Assembly: GCA_002479245.1 (NCBI GenBank)
Contig: DLMG01000067.1
Span: 1-23,538 of the forward strand
Source of the DNA: Verrucomicrobia subdivision 3 bacterium UBA7542
GTDB taxonomy: Bacteria > Verrucomicrobiota > Verrucomicrobiia > Limisphaerales > UBA11358
Length of the DNA stretch: 23,538 nucleotides
Direction: 5' to 3'
Below the pieces are notes generated by a model. It had not been told where the DNA came from, ran no database searches, and was given only the letters and a program-made list of their open reading frames with translations. The translations under genes and the position numbers were made by a program. The stretch's first letter is position 1. Every line of letters starts with the position of its first letter. Of this stretch, positions 8,482-17,285 are shown piece by piece.

Positions 8482-8917
8482 GAAAAAGTCCAAATCAGCC
8501 CAACGCCGACCGTTCTACAAATCCCCGCCACCCAAACCGGCCAGGCTCCAGTCCCCTGTCCACAGTCCGCAGTCCGCAGTCAAAAATCCAAAGCCAGACG
8601 CGCGTTCTTCGACTGGAGACCGTGGACACGAGACTTCGGACTTTTCTCATCCGCACTTGCTTGCCCCGTCGCACTTCACGTTGCGCGAGGATGGCTCGAT
8701 TGGAACGCCGGCCTCCGGCACGGCGTGTTCCACTGCATCCGAACGTGCTTCCGGCATCTTGCCGGAAGATCCATCTTCCAAATCAGTCAGACCTGCCAGC
8801 GAGACGCATGGCAGCACGTTGCCGCGCGTTGCCTTTTCCGACTCCGCGCGCGGCATCCGCCTCTACCACGGCAATTCCCTCGAGCTCCTCGACGCCATCT
8901 TTGCCGGGCCAATTTGA
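8477..8917 (+). pseudogene. DNA methyltransferase N-terminal fragment, copy 1
   Basis: The reading frame from GTG 8477 (VPKKSKSAQRRPFYKSPPPK) matches the fragment at 17574. It contains HPHLLAPSHFTLREDGSI and RGIRLYHGNSLELLDAI, the region just before the catalytic DPPY motif in N4/N6 site-specific DNA methyltransferases. It stops right after LLDAIFAGPI and never reaches DPPY, so it cannot be active. Compared with copy 2 it lacks 36 nt between two TCGACGCCATC direct repeats, leaving one copy at 8889-8899. Between LREDGSI and RGIRLY there is an in-frame insert of about 48 codons, also present in copy 2, that contains the hairpin CTTCCGGC/GCCGGAAG (8748-8768). It follows directly after a GATC-rich repeat. 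It is a dead duplicate, not an alternative gene. Confidence 0.75.
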
Positions 8918-9080
8918 ATTTTTTTGTGAACCGCCGGCAAAGTCGGCTAATTCGTAAACTTCCAGGACGAGTTTGTCCGATAATTCGCACCTTCAATGGT
9001 CCGAGCGGCGCCGCGCCAGTTTTGCCCACAACCAGCAGGCTGATGAGCGTGGGTGAGTTGTATATTTCTCATCATTCGCC

Positions 9081-11243
9081 TTACGGTGCCGGGCCCACGT
9101 AATAATATCCGCCACTGTGGATTACCGCGTTTGGATCGTTCCAGTTCGTGCTTGGGTTTTGTGAGGTGAGCAATATATATGGCAACTGGGCAGTCCAGCT
9201 TGTGAGGTTATACGAAACATACACGGCGTAGTATCCCGGCGGACCGCTAACCGTGACGGTGAAACCATTAGTACCATATTGCCCGGGAAGAATAGCCGAC
9301 AACACACTGCCCAAAATCGCGCCTTCGCCTCCGACCGCAATGAATTGATTGTTCCCGAAAGTATAACCGAAAGCCACGGCATTCAACGAATTTGGCGCCA
9401 CAAAGGAAGAGGGTGTCCAGTTGACGCCATTCGTAGAGACCAAGATGGCAGCGCCGGATCCGTTGTTGCCTGTGACGGCCGCGAACAGGCCATTGGCGAA
9501 GGATACGGCGTTTAAATTGGCCGTCGTTCCGGAAGTTTGCGCGTACCAACTATTACCATCTGAGGAAGTGAAGATAACTCCCCCCGAGCCGACGGCCACG
9601 AACAGCTTGTTGCCGAAGGTGACGCCATTGAAAGTGTCCGATGACGGCGGGAGGGAAGCGGAAGTTGCCGGGTTCCAAGTCATGCCATCAGCGGAAATGA
9701 GAATGGTTCCCGCCGAGCCGACGGCTACAAAGAGCGGCGTGCCGGACAGGGTGCTGCCGTAGGTTGCGGCATTCAGCGAGGCGCCTGCAGCTTCAAGGAA
9801 TGCGGAGGGACTGAAATTCCACGCGGGTAGCACGGTTAGATTGGAAGACCAGACGACCCAGCCCTGGTTGCCCACCGCCACAAACAAAGGCGTGCCGGCG
9901 GCGTTCTTTCCGTAAGTGATGCCGTTCAGCAAATAATTTGAAATGTAATTCGTCGTCCAGACGACGGCATTCGAAGAGGAGATGATGACACTGTCCCAGC
10001 TATAGAGGTAGCCAGGGGTGGTGTTGACCGTCGCCACAAAATAATTCACACCTGTGGAATTTTTACCGAAGGCAAGACCATTGATAAACGAGTCATAGAA
10101 CTTAACCTCATTATCGATCGAGGGATCAGTATCCAACTGCCAGTTAAAGCCATCCATGGAAGTGAGGATGGCCGGTGCCTGGAAATTTCCGGCTCCGCCC
10201 GCCACAAATAAAGGCGTGCCGGCATAGGTCGTGCCAAAGACAACGGCTTTCAGCGAACCCGTGGTCACGGATGAGTTGATCACGTTCCAGTTGTTCGTAC
10301 CAGTTGTTGAATTGGCGATCGTGCTATTAGGGCCCACGCTCACGAAAGTGCTGCTGCCATCATAGGCAATGGCATTAAAAAGCTCATAGACAGTGAATCC
10401 GGCCCAAGCTTTTCCGTCCGACGAAGTGAGAATCTCGGGGTAGTAAGTGGCGGTATTCACCGCCACAAAATTGCCATTGGCATACACCACACCGTTCCCA
10501 AAGTAGCTCTCGGTGGTTATGCTCCAGTTCACGCCATTCGTCGAAAAAAGAAAGGTCCCATTTCCCACCACCACGAATCCTTTGCCGGGTTGATAGGTGA
10601 TGCCATTCAGCGCAGCCGACGTCCCGCCGATGAATTGCTGTGTCCAACTGCTTCCGGTTGTCGAAGTAAAAATTTGGCCGCTGTCATCCACCGCCACAAA
10701 CATGCTGTTGCCATAGGCAACGGCGTTCAAATTCTGCGCCCCTGACGGAGTCGCACCTGCTTGCCAGGAACTGCCGCCATCGAGAGAATACCAGACCACG
10801 CCGAGGGTTCCGACGGCCACAAAATTCCTGGCGCCGTCGGTGGCAACGGCGAGGAAGCCGCTGGTGCCAACCCAACCGGTGAACGGAAACCAGTTGATGC
10901 CGTCGGATGAGGTCAGAATCACATTCGTCGTCCCAGTGGCCGCATCTGCCCCCACCGCCACAAATAGTGTCGGGTCAGGACTGTAAGCAACCCCGGACAG
11001 GGAGCAGTTGGGTGGCGCCACCTGTTGTTCCCAGTTGATGCCATCCGAAGAGGTGACGATGGTGCTGTTCGCGCCCACGGCTACGAACAGACCCTTGCCG
11101 TAGGTGATGGCGTTTAATTGATTGCCCGTCGGCAGGGGATTGCGCCACGTCCAGATGTCCAGCGGACCGGCGGTGGCAACCGGCGCCAGAGGGACGGCCA
11201 GGATCGCGAGTGCGATCGGAATCAATGAGCGTAATGTTTTCAT
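9081..11243 (-). CDS. Large secreted repeat protein, predicted beta-propeller
   Basis: A 720-residue protein with a signal peptide (MKTLRSLIPIALAILAV to ATAGP, about 26 residues). The body contains 13-14 tandem units of about 48 residues, each with the pattern LFVAVG, then T-I/V-L-T-S-S-D-G-x-N-W. Examples are TIVTSSDGINW, VILTSSDGINW, TILISADGMTW and VIFTSSDGNSW. The S-x-D-G-x-x-W core resembles the Asp-box/BNR repeat of sialidase-like and Ycf48-like propellers. The C-terminal 70 residues (NGFTVTVSGPPGYYAVYVSYNLTSWTAQ) look like a non-repeat beta domain. No PEP-CTERM or LPXTG signal is seen. It is probably released or loosely surface attached. No catalytic site is recognised, so a binding or structural role is only inferred. 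An AGGAAAA lies 13 nt before the ATG. Confidence 0.85.
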   Translation of the reverse strand: MKTLRSLIPIALAILAVPLAPVATAGPLDIWTWRNPLPTGNQLNAITYGKGLFVAVGANSTIVTSSDGINWEQQVAPPNCSLSGVAYSPDPTLFVAVGADAATGTTNVILTSSDGINWFPFTGWVGTSGFLAVATDGARNFVAVGTLGVVWYSLDGGSSWQAGATPSGAQNLNAVAYGNSMFVAVDDSGQIFTSTTGSSWTQQFIGGTSAALNGITYQPGKGFVVVGNGTFLFSTNGVNWSITTESYFGNGVVYANGNFVAVNTATYYPEILTSSDGKAWAGFTVYELFNAIAYDGSSTFVSVGPNSTIANSTTGTNNWNVINSSVTTGSLKAVVFGTTYAGTPLFVAGGAGNFQAPAILTSMDGFNWQLDTDPSIDNEVKFYDSFINGLAFGKNSTGVNYFVATVNTTPGYLYSWDSVIISSSNAVVWTTNYISNYLLNGITYGKNAAGTPLFVAVGNQGWVVWSSNLTVLPAWNFSPSAFLEAAGASLNAATYGSTLSGTPLFVAVGSAGTILISADGMTWNPATSASLPPSSDTFNGVTFGNKLFVAVGSGGVIFTSSDGNSWYAQTSGTTANLNAVSFANGLFAAVTGNNGSGAAILVSTNGVNWTPSSFVAPNSLNAVAFGYTFGNNQFIAVGGEGAILGSVLSAILPGQYGTNGFTVTVSGPPGYYAVYVSYNLTSWTAQLPYILLTSQNPSTNWNDPNAVIHSGGYYYVGPAP

Positions 11244-11504
11244 AATATTTTTCGTTTTCCTGGCCGCGCCGCGAGCCGCGGCGTTGGGCTGCCAGCGGCG
11301 CGGGAGCGGTGTTTTGCCGGATTATTTTCGTGGAATGCGGAGTAAAATTTTCAAAAAGCTTTAGTGTTCAGTTCGTCTTACTAATATAATTCCATGCCCT
11401 TATATTAACTTTTACGCCTCGCCCAATTGAAATGCAAGTAAAAAATCGCGCCAGCTTTTCGTCATATGGGCCTTGGCGTCCTCCGCGTCTTGGCGGTTAA
11501 AAAC

Positions 11505-11526
11505 ACTTGATCTGACTCTTGATTCG
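11505..11526 (+). repeat. GATC-rich repeat (family B), short copy
   Basis: Only the 5' part of the family (CACTTGATCTGACTCTTGAT) is present. It is preceded by the CTTGGCGTCCTCCGCGTCTTGGCGGTTAAAAA repeat tract that often accompanies this family. It lies in the 11244-11642 gap, which otherwise holds a GC-rich imperfect palindrome near 11263-11285 and no gene. Confidence 0.6.
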
Positions 11527-11642
11527 ATGTTCGGTTTTCCCCCGCCGCCTTGTCGCCGGTTGCCGTTGACGAACACCGGCTGCGGGCCTAGCATGGCGTT
11601 GGCAGACACGTCGCGGGCAAAACACGGATCATTGGTCCAACC

Positions 11643-11912
11643 ATGAATCCAATGTCTGAACAACCAAAAACGGCACTGCGGGACAATCTCTTGAGCCTGG
11701 TCCGGCGCTGTCCCGTGGAGGTGTCCAACCCCAAAGATTGCCCCCTGTTCGGCATCCGTAAACTGGGACCCACAAGACACCTGCGATGGTTTAATAATCT
11801 GACCGAAGATGATTTGGTTTATCTGAACGCTTACCACTGCATTTGTGCGCAGCTAAAATTGCAATCGCGCTCCGGCCAAAATCCGCGTCCATCCGTGTCC
11901 ATCCGTGGTTAA
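11643..11912 (+). CDS. Small hypothetical protein, C-terminus extended by a repeat
   Basis: An 89-residue frame starting ATG at 11643 (a second ATG is at 11652). Its middle (CPVEVSNPKDCPLFGIRKL, then RWFNNLTEDDLVYLNAYHCICAQLKL) has the look of a compact, conserved cytoplasmic helical protein with a Cys pair and a Leu-Thr-Glu-Asp-Asp-Leu helix. I do not recognise a named family. The last 15 residues or so (SGQNPRPSVSIRG) are encoded by an interspersed repeat of the TCCGTGTCCATCCGTGGTTAA type, which also supplies the stop codon. The native C-terminus may therefore have been replaced. No clear ribosome binding site is seen. It is probably a real gene, but the annotation is tentative. Confidence 0.5.
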   Translation: MNPMSEQPKTALRDNLLSLVRRCPVEVSNPKDCPLFGIRKLGPTRHLRWFNNLTEDDLVYLNAYHCICAQLKLQSRSGQNPRPSVSIRG

Positions 11913-11917
11913 AAACG

Positions 11918-11967
11918 CTTGATCTGGATCGCTGATCTGTCAACCCGCTCGCGAAAGCTTTCGGAGC
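11918..11967 (+). repeat. GATC-rich repeat (family B), copy
   Basis: Starts CTTGATCTGGATCGCTGATC and contains the perfect palindrome CGAAAGCTTTCG. It directly follows the TCCGTGGTTAAAAACG tail of another repeat and runs into a CGCGACA...TGTCGCG hairpin (about 11971-11993). It lies between the small hypothetical gene and the PEP-CTERM propeller gene. Confidence 0.75.
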
Positions 11968-12157
11968 TCGCTCGCGACACCGACTTTGTCGCGTGCTCGC
12001 GGAAACGGAGTTTATCGGAGTTATTCACCGGTCATTGTGAATAAGTTTGAGGAGACATAGGTTTCAACCGTGGTAAAATCCCCGACGTAATAATCAGAAG
12101 AGAATCCGCTCCGTCATCCAGTCGGGCGGGCCAAACATTCAGAAAGGTTAGACGACT

Positions 12158-13075
12158 ATGAACTCCATATTTTCGAGGTCCATGATTTCCACGTTGCTGC
12201 TCCTGTCTTTGGGGCTGGCCGCCTCGGCGCCGGGACAAATCTACGTGGCTAATTATGCAAGTGGCACCATTGGCGAGTACACGCTTACCGGGCAGACAAT
12301 AAATGCATCATTCATTACCGGTTTGAGTGCCCCGACCGGCATGGCTGTGTCCGGCGGTTATTTGTATGTAGCGCAAGAGAATGGCACCATCCGCAAATAC
12401 ACCACTTCGGGGACGCTGGTGAATGCCTCACTGATTACCGGTTTGTACGGCCCTTGGGGCATAGCCATATCCGGCAACGATCTGTTTGTGGCCAATGGCG
12501 GCGGCGAGTCGAGCACCATCGGGGAATATACCACCTCCGGAGCCACACTGAACGCATCGCTGGTGTCCGGTCTGGGCAATCCCACCGGACTGGCGACGGA
12601 CGGGAATTATTTATATGTGACTTGTTGGCACACCGGCAATGTCGGCATCTATACGACTTCCGGAACCGCGATAAACACGTTCGGTGCCCCGGGGGAGTAT
12701 CCCGGAGGTATCGTGCTGGATGGAAACGGACACCTGTACGTGTCTACCCTGAATGGAGTCGGTGAATACACCACCGCCGGGACGCTCGTGAATCCTTTGC
12801 TCATTTCCGGCGGCTACAACAGCGGCGTCGGCATTGGGCTGGATGGCAGTGGCCATCTGTTCTGGGCGGATAATTACGGCGGTGCGGGAGGGAATGTCAT
12901 TGGTGAATACACGACCAGCGGACAATTGATAAACGCTTCCTTCATTACCGGATTGAGCAACCCCGTTTCCATGGTGGTCGTGGTGCCGGAACCGTCCTCG
13001 TCGGTTTTGGTTCTGGTCGGCCTGCTCGGTTTGATTTTCAAATCGTCATTCCGGCATGGGGTGCCCAATCAATGA
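12158..13075 (+). CDS. PEP-CTERM sorted beta-propeller protein
   Basis: A 305-residue exported protein. A signal peptide covers residues 1-26 (to SAPGQ). About six YVTN/NHL-like repeats follow with the pattern GEYTTSG, N-A-S, GL, P-x-G, L-Y-V, which suggests a small propeller. The C-terminus is a complete PEP-CTERM sorting signal: VPEPSS at residues 276-281, a hydrophobic segment at 282-296 and a basic tail (KSSFRH). Such proteins are recognised by exosortase at the membrane and usually end up in the extracellular matrix. No exosortase gene is in the window. A leader AGAAAGG lies upstream of ATG 12158 and also precedes the other PEP-CTERM gene. The binding partner is unknown. Confidence 0.9.
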   Translation: MNSIFSRSMISTLLLLSLGLAASAPGQIYVANYASGTIGEYTLTGQTINASFITGLSAPTGMAVSGGYLYVAQENGTIRKYTTSGTLVNASLITGLYGPWGIAISGNDLFVANGGGESSTIGEYTTSGATLNASLVSGLGNPTGLATDGNYLYVTCWHTGNVGIYTTSGTAINTFGAPGEYPGGIVLDGNGHLYVSTLNGVGEYTTAGTLVNPLLISGGYNSGVGIGLDGSGHLFWADNYGGAGGNVIGEYTTSGQLINASFITGLSNPVSMVVVVPEPSSSVLVLVGLLGLIFKSSFRHGVPNQ

Positions 13076-13240
13076 TTTTTCATAGCTGCCAAAAGTCACA
13101 AAAATTGAACCGCGGATGACACAGATGACGCGGATTAAAGCCGGAGGAATTGTCTGAAGAAAAAATCCATGTTCATTCCGCCGTCCGCCGAAGCCTCGGC
13201 GAAGGCGGAAGACCCGAGACCCAAAACGCTCGCGTTTTCC
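13076..13240. repeat. Mosaic of short repeats after the PEP-CTERM gene
   Basis: Contains an ACCGCGGATGACACAGATGA-type repeat (about 13110-13135), an imperfect palindrome CCGCCGTCCGCCGA...TCGGCGAAGGCGG (about 13179-13208), and AAAACGC/GCGTTTT arms (13223-13238). The last could fold as a hairpin downstream of the convergent genes. Confidence 0.6.
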
Positions 13241-13309
13241 CTTGATCTGGATCGCTGATCTGTCAACCCGCTCGCGAAAGCTTTCGGAGTTGATCCCGGC
13301 GTGCCGAAG
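13241..13309 (+). repeat. GATC-rich repeat (family B), most complete copy
   Basis: Carries four GATC sites: CTTGATCTGGATCGCTGATC, then GTCAACCCGCTCGCGAAAG, CTTTCGGAGTTGATCCCGG and GTGCCGAAGAAA. The last triplets (GTG CCG AAG AAA) equal the first codons of the methyltransferase fragments at 8477 and 17574, but no such gene follows here. Confidence 0.8.
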
Positions 13310-13359
13310 AAAACGCTAGCCAAGCCCAGGCCATTCGCATGGTTGAAGCGGGTGCCACG

Positions 13360-15846
13360 CTAATTCGCTTGCAGACGGAAGAACTTCGTCGGGGTGCTGA
13401 AGGTGTTCGTGTACGGACTGGTGGCCCCGGGCACATTGGTGTAAACACCAGTCACAAGGGTGGACGCCTGGAGGAAAAATACCGATGCCGGATCGGTCCA
13501 GCTCAACACCACGGCATTGGCGATGCCTCTGATATTGAGCGGGATGGGAACAACCGAAGATAGTGACAGCGAGAAGACCGTTCCATGACCTGAAAGACCG
13601 CCGCTCTCTGTGGTTCCGTAGAGCGTGCTGCCCGATAATACCAACGTCGTGTTGGGATTCGCCCCGTCGCTGCCACCGGTGAAATTCTTCAACACGGTGA
13701 AATTGGTGCTTGCGATATCCAGCTGGAAAACGGCTCCCTGGTTCGAACTGCCGCCATACGCCATTATTCCATAAAGCGTCCCGCCCGACAGCAACAGGTC
13801 GCCCGGGCCAGCACCATTGGGGCTGGTGCCTGCAAAGGTGTGGAGCACGGTGAAGCCGCTGCGGTCGGTGTTGATCTTGAACACGGTTCCCTGTCCGCCG
13901 CTGCCGCCATGATACGCCGTCCCATACAGAACATTGTTCGACAAAACCAAAACAGTACCCGGATTCGCCCCGTCGCTGCCGCCGGTGAAACTGTAAATAT
14001 TGGTATAGTGGCTGCCGTCGGTATTGACCTGGAACAAATTTCCCGCACCCGTGCCGCCATCCTGGGTCGCTCCGTAGAGGATGTTGCCCGACAGTACCAA
14101 TCCCGCCGTTGGAATGCTGCCATCAGTGCCGTTAAAACTGTAAATATTCGTATAGCCCATGCCGTCGGCGTTGATCTTGAACACCGACCCGTAACCATTG
14201 CCGCCCTGCCCCGTCGTCCCATAAAGCGTGCTGCCCGATACCACCAGGGCCGCTATCGGCGTAGCGGGGTCGGTGTTGGCGAAACTGTATATATTGGTAA
14301 AACCGGTGCCGTCCGAATTCATCTTGAATACCGTTCCAAATCCGCCCGTGCCACCGTATCTGGTTGTGCCATAAAACGTGCTGCCGGACAACACCAGAAC
14401 CGCCCGTGGGTTTGCCCCGTCCGGATTGATGCCGCCTGAATCCTCAATTGAGAAATCCTTGATCTCAGCATAGCCGCTGCCGTTGGTGCCAATCTCGAAC
14501 AACGTGCCGTTGCCGTTCGTGCCCCCATACACGGTCGTTCCGTAAAGCGTATTGCCGGACAAGGCCAGGCCCGTCTGCGGATCCGCCGCGCCGCTGGTCC
14601 CGGCAAAAACGCAAAGCGCAGTCGGGCTGGAGCCGTCGGTGTGGACACTATAAACCACGCCATTGCCGAGACCCGGCATTCCGCCAAGTCCCGTCACCCC
14701 GTAAAGCACACCGCCTGACAACACCACGCCGCCGGTCGGCCCCCAACCATCAGCAGCGTTCAAGCTGACAACCGTCGCGAAACCGCTGCCATCCGTGTTG
14801 ATCTTGAACACCGTCCCAAAAGGCAGCGGTCCACCCTGGTACCCGCCATTCGCGGTCGTTCCATAAAGCGTGCTGCCCGAAAGCACCAGTTCCCCAATGG
14901 AATCGAACCCGTTAGTGTCGGTAAAACTGTAAAGATTGGTGAAGTTGTTCCCGCTGATGTCGATTCGGAACACTGTCCCGTCATCCGAGCCATCCCCGCT
15001 GTCGCCGTTCGGCGTCGTTCCGAAAAGCTGGCCGCCGGACAACACCAATCCGGCGGCGGGATAGGCCCCGTCCGTGCCACTGCCGCTAAAAGGGTGTAGC
15101 GGGTTGAAACCGGTGCCGTTCGTGCTGACGCTGAACACCGTCCCGGCGCCGAAATCGCCGCCATTCACGGCCGTTCCATAAAGCGTGCTGCCCGATAGCA
15201 GCAATCGCGCCGCCGGGTTGGCTCCGTCGCTGCCATTCGTGAAATTGTAAATATTCACAAAACCCATGCCGTTCGTGTTCACCCGGAATATCGTCCCGTT
15301 GGCTCCGGTGCCGCCATTCTGCGTCGTCCCGTACAAAACACCGTTCGACACGATCAACGCCGCCGCCGGATTGGCGCCGTCACTGTTGGTGCTGGTATTG
15401 ATATCCAAGGCCGTGAAACTTTTCAGCACGGCAAAGCTGGTGCCGTTGGTGCTCAGGCTGAACACCGTCCCGTTGCCCCCGCCGCCTCCATTCATCGTCG
15501 TGCCAAAGAGCGTGCTGCCGGACAGGACAAGCCCGGCGTGGGGTGTCGCGCCGTCCGTATTCGTGCCCGTTGACACATCGACCATGGAAAAACTCTTGAT
15601 GATGGTGAAAGCCGTGCCGTTGGTCTGGACGCTGAACACAACACCCGCTCCACCGGCCCCGCCATCCGTGGTGACGCCGTATAACGTGCCATCGGGTCCC
15701 TGCACCAGCGTCCCCCAGGCATGAAATCCGGTCGCATTGATATTGGGATTAAAAGTCTTGAGGACGGTGAAGGTTTGCGCCCCGGCCCCGGCCGCCAGCG
15801 CCAGCACCGCCGTCATCAGGCACAGTTGTTTTGTGGTCATGTTCAT
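13360..15846 (-). CDS. Large secreted protein with 14 TIGR03803-type repeats
   Basis: An 828-residue protein with a signal peptide (to AGAGAQ, residue 24). It has 14 tandem units of about 50 residues centred on LYGTT-x-x-GG-x-x-G-x-GTVF followed by TNG-x-x-F. Examples are LFGTTMNGGGGGNGTVF, LYGTTQNGGTGANGTIF and LYGTTESGGLSGHGTVF. This is the repeat known from Gloeobacter and Verrucomicrobia proteins. Two units are degenerate (LYGVTGLGG and LYGIMAYGG). The C-terminal 70 residues (PIPLNIRGIANAVVLSWTDP to KFFRLQAN) form an FN3-like module ending FFRLQ, similar in style to the tail of the EEP protein. It is probably exported and either cell-surface or released. No enzyme motif is seen. AAAGGAA lies about 9 nt before the ATG. 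Confidence 0.9.
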   Translation of the reverse strand: MNMTTKQLCLMTAVLALAAGAGAQTFTVLKTFNPNINATGFHAWGTLVQGPDGTLYGVTTDGGAGGAGVVFSVQTNGTAFTIIKSFSMVDVSTGTNTDGATPHAGLVLSGSTLFGTTMNGGGGGNGTVFSLSTNGTSFAVLKSFTALDINTSTNSDGANPAAALIVSNGVLYGTTQNGGTGANGTIFRVNTNGMGFVNIYNFTNGSDGANPAARLLLSGSTLYGTAVNGGDFGAGTVFSVSTNGTGFNPLHPFSGSGTDGAYPAAGLVLSGGQLFGTTPNGDSGDGSDDGTVFRIDISGNNFTNLYSFTDTNGFDSIGELVLSGSTLYGTTANGGYQGGPLPFGTVFKINTDGSGFATVVSLNAADGWGPTGGVVLSGGVLYGVTGLGGMPGLGNGVVYSVHTDGSSPTALCVFAGTSGAADPQTGLALSGNTLYGTTVYGGTNGNGTLFEIGTNGSGYAEIKDFSIEDSGGINPDGANPRAVLVLSGSTFYGTTRYGGTGGFGTVFKMNSDGTGFTNIYSFANTDPATPIAALVVSGSTLYGTTGQGGNGYGSVFKINADGMGYTNIYSFNGTDGSIPTAGLVLSGNILYGATQDGGTGAGNLFQVNTDGSHYTNIYSFTGGSDGANPGTVLVLSNNVLYGTAYHGGSGGQGTVFKINTDRSGFTVLHTFAGTSPNGAGPGDLLLSGGTLYGIMAYGGSSNQGAVFQLDIASTNFTVLKNFTGGSDGANPNTTLVLSGSTLYGTTESGGLSGHGTVFSLSLSSVVPIPLNIRGIANAVVLSWTDPASVFFLQASTLVTGVYTNVPGATSPYTNTFSTPTKFFRLQAN

Positions 15847-15978
15847 GAGCAGGTTCCTTTCACATCCAGCGTTGAACGCGGAATTTCTGGTTGATTAAGC
15901 CAACTTCATGAATTCATTAGTAGCACGAAGCGGAACCCTGGTCGAGTTTAAATAAACCTCAAAATCCCAGACGCCTCA

Positions 15979-16100
15979 ACCGCAAAGAGCGCAAAGAACA
16001 CAAAGATTTCACGGCCAGCGGACGATAATTCTCCCTCTCCGCGCTGGGGAGAGGGCCGGGGTGAGGTGCTCTTCAAATTCTTGTCACCCGTCACTTGCCA
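15979..16100. repeat. Composite intergenic repeat cassette, copy 2
   Basis: Nearly identical to 4371-4490, with the same order of motifs: CGCAAAG direct repeats, a CTCCCTCTCC...GGAGAGGG palindrome (16029-16067), then TTGTCACCCGTCACTTGCC. It lies between the divergent 828-aa and lipoprotein genes. The whole gap (15847-16372) is otherwise repeats. Confidence 0.8.
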
Positions 16101-16118
16101 CTTGCCACTCTCAAAATG

Positions 16119-16165
16119 CCTTGATCTCAGAGTGTGATCTGATCAATTGATCTCGCTCGTGCCGT
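16119..16165 (+). repeat. GATC-rich repeat (family B), variant copy
   Basis: CCTTGATCTCAG, TGTGATCTGATCAATTGATC, CTCGTGCCG. It includes the perfect 12-bp palindrome GATCAATTGATC and four GATC sites. It is followed by GGTTGAGGGCTGAGAGTTGA repeats (16177-16208) and by an inverted pair of GGATGGAAGATGG / CCATCCTCCATC tracts (16217-16280). Confidence 0.7.
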
Positions 16166-16372
16166 TTGCGGCAGAGGTTGAGGGCTGAGAGTTGAGGGTT
16201 GAGGGTCGTTGCGGCGAGGATGGAAGATGGAAAGTAGAAGATGGAACAAAAACGCCATCCTCCATCCTCCATTCTCCATCTGCCGGGCCCGGCAGTCAGC
16301 GTGCCTTCCAATGTCTCCACGCTTGTCGTTTTCCTCTGGACATGTAACCCGGTGCGGAGCAAATTCAAAATC

Positions 16373-17209
16373 ATGAAAACTAAAAATCTCCTTGGCTTTG
16401 CGTTGTTCATAACCATCACGGTTCTATTGTCCGGTTGCGGAAAAACCAATACGAATCTGGCATCGGAGAATGCAGACCTCAAAGCGCGCCTGCAAAAGCT
16501 TGAATCGCAACTTCAAGCGTCCAAAAGCCCAATTGCGTCGCAAGGGGCACAAGGGTCGGAACAGGCTTCCCCCCAGGACTTTAAAAGCCAATTGGATGAA
16601 GCGCAAAAAAAGGCCGAGGCGGCCGCAGATGAATTGAAGTCTGTAAGCAGCCAGGTCGAAACCCAAAAGGCGAAAATTGATCAATTGATGAGTGACCTCT
16701 CCAATGCTCAACAGGCCAGGGAAAAAGCCGAGCAGGCCTTGAAGCTATACCAGGACAAGGCGGCCTCGGCGATCAAGGAATTCAAAGCGCTGCGGAGCAC
16801 CTTGGACGACAAAACGGCGAAACTCGATGGCTACCATCAAAATTATCTGGCAACGCAAACGGCAGTGATAAAACTGGTTGACGCGCTTCCCGAGTCCCAA
16901 GTCAGGCGGGCGATTTTGGGCGTTCTGGCCACGCTCACGCGCGTCAACGACACCTGGGAAACCGCCGCCCTGCAAATGCAGGAACGGACCAGAGCAGCCA
17001 AGGCCGATTATGACAAATTTGTGGACTTCGGCGGACTCGGCCCGAACGACGATGTGGTCAACATGGGCAAAACCAAGATTTTGGCGCCCGCGGAGCAGGA
17101 GAATGCGGCGACGGCGTCAAGGCGCGACCAACAAATGGTTTCATTTGAAAAGGATATAGACCTGGGAATAAAAAATCTTCAGGATTTGGTGAGCGGACAA
17201 AGAACCTGA
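16373..17209 (+). CDS. Coiled-coil lipoprotein
   Basis: A 278-residue lipoprotein. The ATG at 16373 gives MKTKNLLGFALFITITVLLSGC, a signal peptide with lipobox LLSGC, so Cys22 should be lipidated. An open frame extends to 16241, but that part is encoded by interspersed repeats and is not a leader. Residues about 28-165 are strongly heptad-like and rich in Ala, Gln, Lys and Glu (ENADLKARLQKLESQLQ, then QLDEAQKKAEAAADELKSV), a long coiled coil. The C-terminal part (YLATQTAVIKLVDALPESQ to DLGIKNLQDLVSG) is mostly helical. I do not recognise a named family. It is probably an envelope-anchored protein with a periplasmic coiled coil. A family A palindrome starts two bases after its TGA. Confidence 0.8.
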   Translation: MKTKNLLGFALFITITVLLSGCGKTNTNLASENADLKARLQKLESQLQASKSPIASQGAQGSEQASPQDFKSQLDEAQKKAEAAADELKSVSSQVETQKAKIDQLMSDLSNAQQAREKAEQALKLYQDKAASAIKEFKALRSTLDDKTAKLDGYHQNYLATQTAVIKLVDALPESQVRRAILGVLATLTRVNDTWETAALQMQERTRAAKADYDKFVDFGGLGPNDDVVNMGKTKILAPAEQENAATASRRDQQMVSFEKDIDLGIKNLQDLVSGQRT

Positions 17210-17210
17210 G

Positions 17211-17260
17211 GGCGTAAAGCCGCGTGAAGCTGCGCCACGCGGCCACGCCCCTTTACGGGG
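17211..17260. repeat. Palindromic repeat family A, variant
   Basis: Begins GGCGTAAAGCCGCGTG two bases after the lipoprotein stop codon and ends CCCCTTTACGGGG. The arms differ in their distal parts from the other copies. Its position suggests it may act as a transcription terminator or mRNA 3'-end stabiliser, although no T-run follows. Confidence 0.65.
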
Positions 17261-17285
17261 TTGAGTGAAAAATCCATGTTCATCC

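Noticed and set aside
11412..11837. 141-codon minus-strand frame opposite the small hypothetical gene
   Set aside because: Its end is encoded by interspersed repeats, and the opposite strand gives a more protein-like sequence.
13840..14439. 199-codon plus-strand frame inside the repeat protein gene
   Set aside because: It is periodic only because it mirrors the repeats of the minus-strand protein.
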